Source: Pholiota molesta (taxonomy: Eukaryota > Basidiomycota > Agaricomycetes > Agaricales > Strophariaceae). From it: DNA of 64,000 bases. Made by a program: the position numbers and the translations under genes. Location: positions 1-64,000 of the forward strand of contig JACGCK010000171.1 in NCBI GenBank assembly GCA_014925825.1. The letters are read 5' to 3'. Each line of letters starts with the position of its first letter. Position 1 is the stretch's first letter. The notes beneath the pieces were generated by a model. It did not search any database and was not told the origin of the DNA. It saw only the letters and a list, made by a program, of their open reading frames with translations. This document shows, piece by piece, positions 1 through 10,129 of this stretch.

Positions 1-382
1 CCACTTCCTCCGCAATTTCTCCGTCGTTCTGAGCGCCGAGGGGTCTATACCGACCTAGACTGTCTACTAAGCAACCCTTCGTCGAAATCTGTTAAGAATA
101 TGATGAGAGGTTGAATATATAGAGATAAAATTAGTTTTGTGTTGGAGGATAAGGAAGATAACAATGTAACATACCTTTGTGCAATTTCTCCATCGTTCTG
201 AAAGCCCGAGAGGTCTATAGCAACCCTAGACTGTCCACTGGACAACCCTTCGTCGAAAGGACGCAAGAATACGACCAGAGGTAGAATATGTAGAGATAAA
301 TTAGCTTTGTGTCAGATAATAAGGAAAATAACATACCTTTGTTGCATTGAAGTTCACGGAAGACGATACAAGATGTCGGTAA
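1..382 (-). pseudogene. Repeated-exon gene, copy at window edge (partial)
   Basis: Minus strand. A 46-nt exon candidate (337-382) and a 63-nt exon (175-237) are separated by introns of the form GTATGTT...CTAAT...AG. The 63-nt exon encodes the module SGQSRVAIDLSGFQNDGEIA. The next exon, toward lower coordinates, is the same module but has lost single bases in two G runs, which creates a stop after QSRSV. The remainder of the gene lies left of the window. Function not recognised. It is identical in sequence to the copy at 9711-10092. Confidence 0.45.
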
Positions 383-419
383 CTTTGAATATACATTAGC
401 ATAACTCACATATACAGAA

Positions 420-2880
420 ACAGTTGAAGACATACCAATAGCTATTAGCGTTGTTTGATATGAAAGAAAACGGGACTGGACACTAGCATAAGGACGGCAG
501 GAAGGGAAAGGGGGGTTCGGAAGCACGTTCAAAATTCCTATGTTTTGATATTATCTGCTGGCAGGGCCAACACGCACAAGTCCCGTCTGCCCTTGCAGGA
601 TCTAGACGTGTGAGCGGAGCTAAAGTTCGACCTTGCCAGCAAGCTATTGTCTCCTGAATCTTAGTCCCGGGAGTATCATCTCGCAAAACTGCTTCCCTGC
701 ACATCCATATGTTGACGTGTACTCGGAAATCCATCTCCTGAGAGGTAATTACGGGCATTACCCTCCGCTTGCTAGACCTCTGTCCTTGTCTAAAAAATCC
801 ATCACGGTTCGCCTCTTATACAAACAGCCCGCTTTCAAATAACAGTTTATCATGGGTGGTAGAATTAATTGTAAAGAGTCTCATAAAATATTAGAAACAG
901 CAACTATCCACAGTTCCAGCTGCATCACCATTCACACCAAATTGAGTCCGAGATTCGGGAAAATATACTGGCTAGTTACTAAAGATGCACTAAACATAAT
1001 TTTGATTCCATTCACTTTCTTCTATTTCGTGATGCAGAATTACGGTCGCAGAAGCTAAAATCGAGGAACACCTACATTTTGATCCGCCGTCGCCATCCCA
1101 CTGTACCACCCCTTGTTTCCATCTCCTTATGTATATACAGCTGTTAATCCGCCATCGCACCATAATATGTCGCTGCCATTTTCTTACTTTTGAGCTGCAG
1201 ATCGATTGCGATCCAGAAATTGACTGTCCTGGGCGGTATTATGATTTAGCGCCCATATTTCGGTGTAAAGCGCACTTCGGAAGCTTCGCCAGCAGTGCCA
1301 ACCTTCAGGAATCAAGATGTATAGTTTCTAATCGTTCTGCGGAGATATTAAGCCCCTCAACACTTCATACATATGTATTGAATTTGTCTGGATGCGTACG
1401 AAAATGCTTTAGCGCCCGGAACAACTCCCAATGATGACATTTGTAAACAGACATTGCTTTTAGCTATTTAAAATAAATTTACTCAATAAGCTACGGCCAA
1501 TGCGTCAGAGAGATATATCAGATCGCAATAACAAGAGATTCTTCAATAGATTTCGTGGGATCTGTATGATTTGCATGCGGCGGTCCCGGGTAAACTCGAG
1601 ATCAGACATTGGCGCTACATACATGCCGCGCAATCTGAAATTAAAGACCGAGGTAGATAGTATTTATTATTGAACAATAGATTCGAACAGCAACGGCATA
1701 AAGGTAGAAATGAAATGCCTAAATGTGATTAAGTCAGAATGTGGGATATCTGCACAGAATGCCATATCTCTACGTCTTCGAGCCCTAACCAATAGAATAG
1801 CGCAAAGCGCCCGAATCAGAGGAACATTTAATTGGGGATATAGAAATCTGCACATCGTTCCCCGAGTTGACTATGGCGTCAGAAAGATGAAGCGCGAACG
1901 CGGATCCCAATCAATACCACGGCATGTCTGCCTCCTCACCGAATACGCCATTTCAAAAGCGACAAATGAGCCCTTCTTTTCGCCGGTCATTAGAACCCTG
2001 AACGCCGCGGCTAGTCTACGTGGCAGCGCGAATAGTGCGCGCAGTGCGCATGCACCGCCAAGTGGGCGGAGGATTGTGTGCCGCTCCCCACATAGTCCCC
2101 GACATGAATTGCGCATTTCCATTGCAATTCTTAATTATATTATACGCTAATTTGCAGTACGTTAGAAGACATTATCGACTACTTATTCCCAGAATTTCAG
2201 AGGCGGACAAGTAAATGTCGACCGCAGGCACTCGATGCCACCCGACGGCATCTTGTGTCTGGACTCCCGTCTCGCAAACACATTCGAAAATGCAGCGCAA
2301 CCGCGGGGACCTAGAAAAAACACGTACATTACGTCCAATCACGGATGCATTAGGCTGACGTTTCAGCCTAAGCCCCTGCTAATTTCTGCGCTTGCAGTGG
2401 ACGATTCGGTGCAGGGGGACGTGGTAGTGCACGGAAGGCGCTAGAAACACCGTTTCCGCATTTCTTAGGTATTTCAGTCAGGGAAGTACGGCCGTAGGCG
2501 CGGAAAGACCTTCGGTAGGGTCGACTATGGTGAGATGTCCGCTCTGAGCGTGTGTGGTGGGGATTGCACTGAGGATGTGTTTGTGAGATCTTTGAAGTTG
2601 TTGTAAATGCAAACGGTTTGTGATACTGCAATAAAACAACAGAAACTTATTTATTGAGGCTCTAAATACAGTAGAATTGTTGAGGATACACATATGGTAG
2701 ATACAGGAGCATAATATACAGGTTATGAGGTCGCTATCGCAAGCGGGAGAAGGAGACGCGGAGGGATGGTGCGAATGGGACATGTTCGCTTAATTTGCCA
2801 ATCCCGGGCCTCGGACCCTGCACTCGCATCCGTTTCTATTCAAACCCATTTATTTGGTGCCGCTACGTACATGATGTGTA
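420..2880. other. Spacer without supported gene, copy 1
   Basis: Roughly 2.4 kb of moderate GC content. Short open frames exist on both strands, but none keeps its frame in diverged copy 3; a 146-codon frame at 1710-2150 shrinks to 96 codons there. No RNA gene or transposase signature was seen. Confidence 0.6.
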
Positions 2881-2884
2881 GATG

Positions 2885-2893
2885 TATATAAGG
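2885..2893 (+). promoter_or_regulatory. TATA box of the intron-rich unit, copy 1
   Basis: TATATAAGG is followed by GAGTCC and then a CT-rich leader (about 2925-2975), a typical fungal core promoter. It is kept in all three copies. The same string TATATAAGGAGTCC also precedes the dehydrogenase gene at 50275. Confidence 0.65.
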
Positions 2894-2914
2894 AGTCCCT
2901 AGCTTACCGTCAAA

Positions 2915-5490
2915 TCCTCATTCCCTACCTCCTCAGCTCTCCTCTGCTCTCCTCTACATCTCTCATCTCTCATCGGCCTTCGCCTTCGCCATCGACAACC
3001 CGCGTCCTTCCCAAGTAAGTGCGCCTTCCGTTCCCGTCCCTTTCCTCGCTCGACATGGCCTCTGACGTTCTCTTTTACATGCCTCCTTGGTGACGATGAT
3101 CAACGGCGCCGCGGGATCTTGACCTCGTTGGGTAAGTCGTCCAGGTTGTCGACGCGTACGCTGACGAGATTAGATAGGTGCGGCCGCTGCGCAGTACGAC
3201 ATTGGGGCTGACGAGCATGCGCCAGCCAGAACACGCCGCCCATTGGTGAGTAGACCGCGAGGCGCTGGAAGCACCTGCCCAGCAGTCGGCATCCGCGCTC
3301 ATCCACACGTCGGACCGACCCTCTGTCGCCTTAGCAGCATATCCGCACCCGATCGCCATCGTCCTGCGCAGCTGCAGAGGCGCCCGCAGCGCCATTCGGT
3401 TTGGGGTATGTCGTGCCCTACTGACCCACGCGGCGATCGGTGCTTAGCTCGTGCGCAACCGTGCTCGGTATGTTCCACCAGATCCATACCGCCGACCTCT
3501 ACTGACGCGATCTACGCGGGTACGCCGCCGTCCAGAACGAACCAGGCATAAGGGAAGGTTCCCGTCGGTGGCCGATGAGTCGAGGGTGTCGAGGAGAGCC
3601 GCACTGGGCGGGAGGCGCAGGCATCCGGGAATGGTAAGTAACGGTACACCATTCGTGTCGCCGTTGCAAGCGCTAACTGCCCGTATGTCAGTTTTGGCTG
3701 CACATCTCGCCATGAGCTCGGACGTACCTCGCGTCGTTCCAAGCCTGCTACCGCCTCGACCGCACCCGATTGCCATCGACTTGCACAGCAGCGGCGCCCG
3801 TAGCGCCATCCAGTTTGGGGCACGTCGTGCTCTATCGCCCCATGCGGCGCTCATCTTGTGCGAGCATACCTGGTACGTTCCGATGAATCTGTACCGCCGA
3901 CCGCCGCTGACGTGTTTGGCGCTCTCCTTTCCGCAGTGCACGCCGTTCCCACATGATGATGACGAGCGACGCAGGCAGGCAGCGGCTTTAAGCGTCGATA
4001 GGGCGCAGGCTTCCGGGGGGTGTACCACCTCGTAACGAGACAGGGCGGGTGCCCGTCGGCGGCCGATGAGATAGCTTGGCTGTCGAAAACAGCGGGAATG
4101 GGTGGGGCGCAGGCTGGTAAGTGGTGATATAATGATCATGCCGCCGTACAAATGCTAACTATCCGTTTGTCAGCTTTGCCTGTACCCGTCGCCATGAACT
4201 CGGACGTACCTCGCGTTGCTTCGAGCCTGCTACCGCCTCGACGTTCTCGCCTTCGCCTTCGCCCACCCGCACCCGGTTTTGGTGAGCTTTGCCTGCACAC
4301 GGAGCTGAGACATACCTCTCGTCGTGTCGAGCATGCTGCCCTCGCGGTGTCCACACGACCTTGGATTGATGTGTTCCTCCCCTAGAGCCTGGAATTGGAA
4401 TCGGCGCGTCGTCGAGGGTGAGGCGTAGGGCGCAGCTGCTAACGTTCCTGCGAATCGTGGTACACGCGGCCGAGGGGCCGGCGCGTCATCGTGATGTCGT
4501 CGGCGGCCTGCGCATCGCACTCCGCGCGGTCGAGGGGTTTGGATCGTGTTCGCCGTTGTAATTGGAGGGTGGCGGGCGGCGGGGAGGTTGTTTCTGTAGG
4601 ATGGCCGAGGTAAGCACGACTCAGACCAAAGGACAGCCGCTCACGTCGATATCGTCGGCCAGGCGCCAACTCCGCCTCCCGCGGCGCCGAACCCTGGGCT
4701 TGGTGGCCTATCGTCGGTGTCCGTGGCGCTTCGTGGGCATCGTCGTCGATGGCGAGACATGGTGGGCGGGTGTTGCTGGTGGGGGGGCGCAGGCTCGTAA
4801 GCGGCGAACCATCGTTCGTGCCGCCGTGCAAACGCTAACGATCCTTGTGTTAGTTCGCCCGCACACCGTCGCCATGAGCTCAAAGTAACGTACCTCGCAT
4901 GTTTGTTTAGAGCCCGCTGCCGCTTTGTCGACCTTCCATCCGACCTTTGGCTAATCTGCTACGTCGGTAGCACCTGCACTCGCTGTCGTCATCGAGGAGC
5001 GCCGTCGAGGGTGCGGGGATACGGCGGGGGGTATTACGCGGGGCAGAGGGGTTTGGATGACGCGAGGAGGTCTTGCTGGAGCGGCCGAGGTGAGCACGAT
5101 CCAGAAAAACGGGAAGGCAGCTCACGATGATGTCGTCCGCCAGCGATCAAGGACACCTCCCGCGGCGCCGAACACGGTGCCTCGTCGCGTCGTCGCTCGG
5201 GGGCGCTTCGCAGGGCGTTGGACTCTGCAGATGGCGATGGTCGCCGATTCAGCATCGCGGTGGTTGGCGAGGCCTTGTGCTCTATCGTGCACGATGGGAG
5301 GAGGGTGGAGACGGACAAGCCGCGGTGATGTGCCCGGTGGTTGGTGTTCGGGTGCTGAGCGAAAGAGCGGGCTTGGAGCGAGATGGCGGCGGCGGAAAGC
5401 GACGGGATGGAGTCTGTCCGAGGTAGGCGTGGATTCAAATCAAAGGATGGCCACTGACGATCTGCGGTTTGTTTGAGAGTAGATGGATGT
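2915..5490 (+). pseudogene. TATA-driven multi-intron unit, decayed gene or non-coding transcript, copy 1
   Basis: No long reading frame survives, yet the plus strand carries a series of intron-like elements with donor, branch site and acceptor in the right order. Three are 57-58 nt long and closely related: 3634-3691, 4117-4173 and 4797-4853, each with GTAAG, GCTAAC and CAG or TAG. Each is preceded by a GGCGCAGGC-like string or a close variant and followed by a CGCCATGA(G/A)CTC-like exon start. A second type occurs at 4610-4662 and 5090-5143, with GTAAGC/GTGAGC and CTCAC. The region thus looks built by amplification of exon-intron modules. It may be a dead repeat-protein gene or a spliced non-coding RNA; I cannot tell which. 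Confidence 0.4.
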
Positions 5491-5720
5491 ATTGAATGCC
5501 GCTGCCGTCCAGCAATGCAAGAACAGAACCAATACAAACGAAAGTGCAGAGTTCGATTGCGATACCAGTCACGGTGCACTGATCGTAGGGTCGAAGGCCG
5601 CGGTCACACAGAATAATGGAATTTTCGGGGAGATTCATCTGGAATTAAGGAAGCCCGAGCTGAGCGTGACGGCGAACAAACTAACTTGAATGGGCAAGTG
5701 GGCAGAGTTGACAAAAGAAG

Positions 5721-5748
5721 GTTCGACGTAAAAATAGGGGCGTCGAAC
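5721..5748. promoter_or_regulatory. Inverted repeat in kinase promoter, copy 1
   Basis: GTTCGACG, 12 bases, then CGTCGAAC: a perfect 8-bp inverted repeat about 340 bp upstream of the kinase ATG. Copy 2 has the same; copy 3 keeps it with one mismatch. It is a candidate binding site for a dimeric regulator. Confidence 0.4.
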
Positions 5749-5998
5749 GTCAGTTAGCCTGCTAGTGGTAGAGGCGTGTTACACACGAGGTGTCTTCCCT
5801 TGACTCGAAGATTGATGAGACACCACCCGTGCATAGCACACGTAAGACAAAGCGCTGCGCATTGGCAGAGGGCCGCGGGGTAAAGAAAGCGAAAGCGATG
5901 AGTGGGCGGAATGAGGGAGGGTCACTGCCACGGTGGCCGTGACGGGCGATGGCGGTGGCGGAGCGAGGTGCTGGGGGTGCGTGGCAGTGTCGCGGCGA

Positions 5999-6004
5999 TA
6001 TAAA
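5999..6004 (+). promoter_or_regulatory. TATA box of CaM kinase, copy 1
   Basis: TATAAA 81 bp upstream of the start codon, followed by a CT- and CACC-rich leader. Confidence 0.6.
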
Positions 6005-6084
6005 CATTCCTCTCGCCTGCCCTTGCTCGCTTTCCGGAACCACCACCACCACCCCATCACCCTCCTGAATTATCCCCTGCTATC

Positions 6085-7839
6085 ATGGGCACGTCACAGA
6101 GTCGACCCGAGGGCCGTGTGGGGCGGCTGAAGCGGCTGTCGAAGGTGGACCTGAAGACGCCGCTGAAGGGCACGTTCGGGCGGTCGGCGACGCCGAGCAC
6201 GTCGGCGAGCAAGACGGAGCTGGCTGCTGCGGGCGCGGGGAGCAGCGACTACGAGACGCCGATCTACGAGACGAAGAAGGTGAGTGGCTGTGTTGTCCCT
6301 ATCTGCTTCTCATCCACCACCACCACCACCCCAGCCCCAGCCCATGCCTGCCACCGTCCCCTGCCAGGTAACGCCCTCCTCGTCGTCCGCGCCCGCCCAC
6401 AGCTGACCACCGCCCGCAGTACCGCACCGGGAAGACCCTCGGCAGCGGCACCTACGCCATCGTCAAGGAGGCCATCCACGTCGAGACCGGCAAGTACTAC
6501 GCCTGCAAGGTCATCAACAAGCGTCTCATGGAGGGCCGCGAACACATGGTGCGTGCGCCCGTTTCCCACCTGTAACACGGCCTTCATCTCGCGCTCTTAT
6601 CAGGTCCGCAACGAGATCGCCGTCCTCAAGCGCGTGTCCAGCGGCCATCCCAACATCGTCACCCTCCACGACTACTTCGAGGTACCGTCTCTCATGTAAT
6701 CGCGCCATCGCCGCTCATTATTTCCTACAGACCGCGCACAATCTCTATCTCTGCTTCGATCTGTGCACCGGCGGCGAGCTGTTCGACCGGATATGTGCCA
6801 AGGGCAACTACTACGAGGCGTACGTGCTCCTGCGGCGTCTGCAGAGATGCTATTCACACCGCCCGCTCTAGCGACGCCCGCGCGCTCGTGCGCACCATCT
6901 TCGTCGCCGTGCAGTACATCCACGATTCCGGCATCGTGCATCGCGGTGCGTGCCGCCGCTCTTGCGCCGCCATCAGGCGCCCACTGATGATGCGTTGCCA
7001 GACTTGAAGCCCGAGAACCTGCTCTTCCGCACCGAGGCGGAGGACGCGGATATCATGATCGCTGACTTTGGCCTCAGCAGAGTCATGGAGCAGGAGAAGC
7101 TCAACCAGCTGACGGAGATCTGTGGTACACCCGGCGTACGTGCTGCCTCTTGCCATTATCTATTTCTGATCCCCTATGCAGTACATGGCACCCGAAATAT
7201 TCAAAAAGAGTGCGTCTTTCCTGCTCGTGTCCTCCGCTCGCATCTCATCATCCACCAGCCGGTCATGGCAAGCCCGTCGACGTCTGGGCCATGGGCGTGA
7301 TCACCTACTTCCTGCTCGCGGGGTACACGCCGTTCGACCGCGACTCGCAGCAGCAGGAGATGGAGGCGATCCTCGCGGGCGACTACAAGTTCGAGCCGGA
7401 GGAGTACTGGCAGAACGTCTCCGCGACCGCCAAGGCCTTCGTGCGGACGTGCCTCACCATCGACCCCGCGCAGCGCCCGACGGCCGCGCAGGCGCTCGAG
7501 CACAAGGTGCGTGCGGTGTGGGTGTGATGGAGATGGAGATTGCTGATTGATTGAGCAGTGGCTGGCGGACGAGAAGCCGCACTTCGTGCCCGACCCGAGC
7601 CGTGCGGACGGAGGACCCGCGGATCTCCTGCCCAACGTCAAGAAGGCGTTCAATGCGAAGCAGCTGTGTACGTGTCTTCTATTCCTTGGGTGGGAGGTTG
7701 ATCTTGATTTGGTTTCGTAGGGCGCAAGGCGACGTCGACGATCAAGGCTGTGAACAGGATGACGCTCCTGGCGCACGTCGAGGTGTCTGGGCGCGAGGAG
7801 AAGGAGGAATCCGCGAGGGTTCCGGGCAAGGCGGGCTGA
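6085..7839 (+). CDS. Calcium/calmodulin-dependent protein kinase, shortened copy 1
   Basis: Ten exons: 6085-6279, 6420-6548, 6604-6681, 6731-6819, 6872-6945, 7002-7135, 7182-7209, 7259-7506, 7559-7667, 7721-7839. They join in frame to 400 residues. The Ser/Thr kinase domain starts about residue 66. It has glycine loop GSGTYAIV (73-80), Lys95, alpha-C Glu112, HRDLKPEN with Asp189, DFG Asp210 and CGTPGYMAPE (229-238). A basic segment, KAFNAKQLWRKATSTIKAVN, follows as the likely autoinhibitory and calmodulin-binding region. The N-terminus MGTSQS fits the N-myristoylation pattern. Compared with copy 3, two 12-nt losses remove HAKI and VNKY, and the final splice donor is changed to GTTCCG, so the frame ends at GKAG instead of entering the last exon. 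The catalytic core is intact, so it may still be active. Confidence 0.88.
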
Positions 7840-8560
7840 GTCACGGGACGGCGCATGGAGTCACGGGACGGGGCGGGAATGATGGCGGGAATTACCATAC
7901 GGCGTGAAAACGTGAAAAGTGGTAAGTAACTGACTGTTTTTTGCGTGTTGGGAGATCGTAGGAGCAGAGGTTAGCCCACCCCGAAGGGCAGGCTAACGTA
8001 GATAGTCTAAAAAATGTAATAGTCAGTCCATAGTGAATAAACAGGTTTGCGCACCAAGTAATCCGTTGCCGGCTTGCGCACGAAGTCGTGATGGGTCGGA
8101 AACTGATGGTTGCGGCGCCTGGAGGCTAAGTCGTTGGTAGATAGTGAATGCACCAAGTCAACTAGCACGGAAAGCGGGGAAAAAACGGTGTTACGCACCA
8201 AGTCGCGATGGCTCAGATTCCGTTGGAATCAGACGGAGTCATTTTCACGCGGGAATTTCGAAGCTTTATTCAAAAGATCCCAGCGGCTAGAGGCAAAGTC
8301 GTCAGTAGATAGTGAATAAATCGGTTTACGCACCAAGTCATGGGGTTGTTACTAGCACGGAAAGTTCAATAGTCGTGAAAAAAACAGCATTACGCACCAA
8401 GTCGCGAATCCGATGGATCGGATTCCGTCGGAATCAGATGGAATGATCTTCATGCGGAAAATTCAAAGGTTAGATTGTGGCGACTGGAGTCAAACTCGTT
8501 AGTAAATGGTGAATAAACTGGTTTTACACACAGCATGGGCAAGAACACAGCGAGGTGACG
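7840..8560. repeat. Degenerate minisatellite downstream of kinase, copy 1
   Basis: After the kinase stop, the string AGTCACGGGACGG occurs twice (7839-7871). From about 8020 a degenerate repeat of roughly 110-200 bp follows. Its core is GTGAATAAAC plus GGTTTACGCACCAAGTCA, and it also contains GGATTCCGTCGGAATCAGA. About three rounds are visible here and about two in the corresponding segment of copy 2. Confidence 0.6.
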
Positions 8561-8699
8561 GATTGACATTCACATGAAATGCTTGATTCAAAAGATTGCA
8601 GTTGCGGAAATTTCAATGCGACAGAGATTACAGGAATATGTTTACAAAGAAACCTGAAAATTGCTTTAGCACGTAAATGAAAACACGGGGCACATAACT

Positions 8700-9300
8700 T
8701 ACCTCAAGCTCTGACCACCATTGATTTCCGAGCCAAGAAAACCCTAATTTCGACAAGAACAGGCTATAAGCATATTATACAAGTCAAATAAGGAGAACAT
8801 ACCAGCGTAGTCCATGGACATGTGGGAGGTCACAATGGGAGCTTATATCAGAGGATCAGAGTCAATATTAATCATACTTTCCGCATGGCCAAAAGCAGAT
8901 ATCCAAAAGAAAGTAGAATTCCACTCACCGCGGGATCAGAGATCTATCCAGAGAGAAGAGTATATGACAGTCCGCCGGAAATCGATACATAGTGTCAGAA
9001 CATCTGGAGATAGCCTAAATTTGGATTGAACGGTCCTCGGAGAAGAAAGATGACCTACCTCTAATCAGATCATTGTGTCGCAGTTCGCCGGAAGCTCATA
9101 TATAGTGTCAGAATATGTTTCAGATAAGAAGGAGAATGACATACTTTTGAGGACCACAAAGGCAATATAGGAGCTCGCCGGAAGCCCATATATGGTGTCA
9201 GAATGTCTAGAGATAACATTAGTTTTGTATTGGATAATAAGATGAGCTAGCCTCTTCAATCTTGGTGCTAGCGGGTTGCGAACGTTGCCTAGAGGTGTAT
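8700..9300 (-). other. Array of exon-like modules on the minus strand, unit 1
   Basis: Reading the minus strand, a module with consensus ATTCTGACAC, TATAT and CTTCCGGCGA occurs at least three times. Modules are separated by GTATGT... intron-like stretches, some with a CTAAT branch site and TCTCTAG acceptor. Frames through single modules give strings such as DTIYELPANCDTMI. Further intron-like units with GTATGTT and GTAAGTT donors lie near 8700-8810. It could be the 3' continuation of the repeated-exon gene or a second gene. No function recognised. Confidence 0.35.
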
Positions 9301-9309
9301 GATGTCGTC

Positions 9310-10092
9310 CTAAAGTGCTCTTTGTTGTCTCGGACCAGCCGTGTGGCAAGGGCGAGTAGAATGACGAACTTCAGGGGGAGGAGGAAGTGATGAGGTGGCG
9401 GGGATCTGCGTAGGTTTCGCTGTGTTCGTAGCTGTCGTCGAGGTGCGTATACCCATTTTCGAGGCTGTAGAATCCGAATCTGAAGTCCGATTGAGAATTG
9501 GCTGGCTCGTTCGTGCGCTAGAGGCCTTGGATGTCAAACTGATGTCAATCTGGAAGTTGGAAGCTGCCGAAGCAATTCTAACTGACCTGGAGCCTTCCAA
9601 ATAGTTTTTCTCAATGCCCTTAGTCGTATAGAGTCCTTCCGCGCCGCTTTCATTATCCGATTCATCCTCTGAGGTAGCAGGATGAATCCTTCTTTCCTCA
9701 TCCTCCTGGTCCACTTCCTCCGCAATTTCTCCGTCGTTCTGAGCGCCGAGGGGTCTATACCGACCTAGACTGTCTACTAAGCAACCCTTCGTCGAAATCT
9801 GTTAAGAATATGATGAGAGGTTGAATATATAGAGATAAAATTAGTTTTGTGTTGGAGGATAAGGAAGATAACAATGTAACATACCTTTGTGCAATTTCTC
9901 CATCGTTCTGAAAGCCCGAGAGGTCTATAGCAACCCTAGACTGTCCACTGGACAACCCTTCGTCGAAAGGACGCAAGAATACGACCAGAGGTAGAATATG
10001 TAGAGATAAATTAGCTTTGTGTCAGATAATAAGGAAAATAACATACCTTTGTTGCATTGAAGTTCACGGAAGACGATACAAGATGTCGGTAA
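9310..10092 (-). pseudogene. Repeated-exon gene with Ser/Thr-rich C-terminus, unit 1/2 boundary
   Basis: Minus strand. Visible parts, 5' to 3': a 46-nt exon (10047-10092), a 63-nt exon (9885-9947), a further module exon, and a long exon ending in a stop at 9310. The module exons are symmetric: each starts and ends after the second codon position, so they can be multiplied without shifting the frame. The long exon encodes an acidic stretch (EEVDQEDEER) and then about 110 residues rich in Ser, Thr and Pro with no recognised domain. The second module exon has lost one base in each of two G runs, producing a stop; this may be real decay or sequencing error. The start codon is not determined. No homologous family recognised. 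Confidence 0.45.
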
Positions 10093-10129
10093 CTTTGAAT
10101 ATACATTAGCATAACTCACATATACAGAA

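Larger units (their letters stand above)
1..9710. repeat. Tandem unit, copy 1 (about 9.7 kb)
   Basis: Positions 1-8065 recur at 9711-17775 in direct orientation. Reading both side by side I noticed only four one-base indels: near 626, in the G run near 5041, near 6862 and near 7688. From 8066 onward the two units part: 8066-9710 corresponds to 17776-19374 but with many substitutions and indels. The left edge of the unit lies outside the window, so copy 1 may begin earlier. Contents: 3' part of a minus-strand repeated-exon gene, spacer, TATA-driven intron-rich unit, shortened CaM kinase, and a degenerate minisatellite. Confidence 0.95.

Noticed and set aside
1710..2150. 146-codon open frame in the spacer, repeated at 11421-11861
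   Set aside because: It is interrupted in diverged copy 3, has no splice or domain support, and changes do not favour third codon positions.
3444..4151. 235-codon minus-strand frame opposite the intron-rich unit
   Set aside because: It runs through the plus-strand intron-like cassettes in GC-rich DNA and is not kept in copy 3; a shadow frame.
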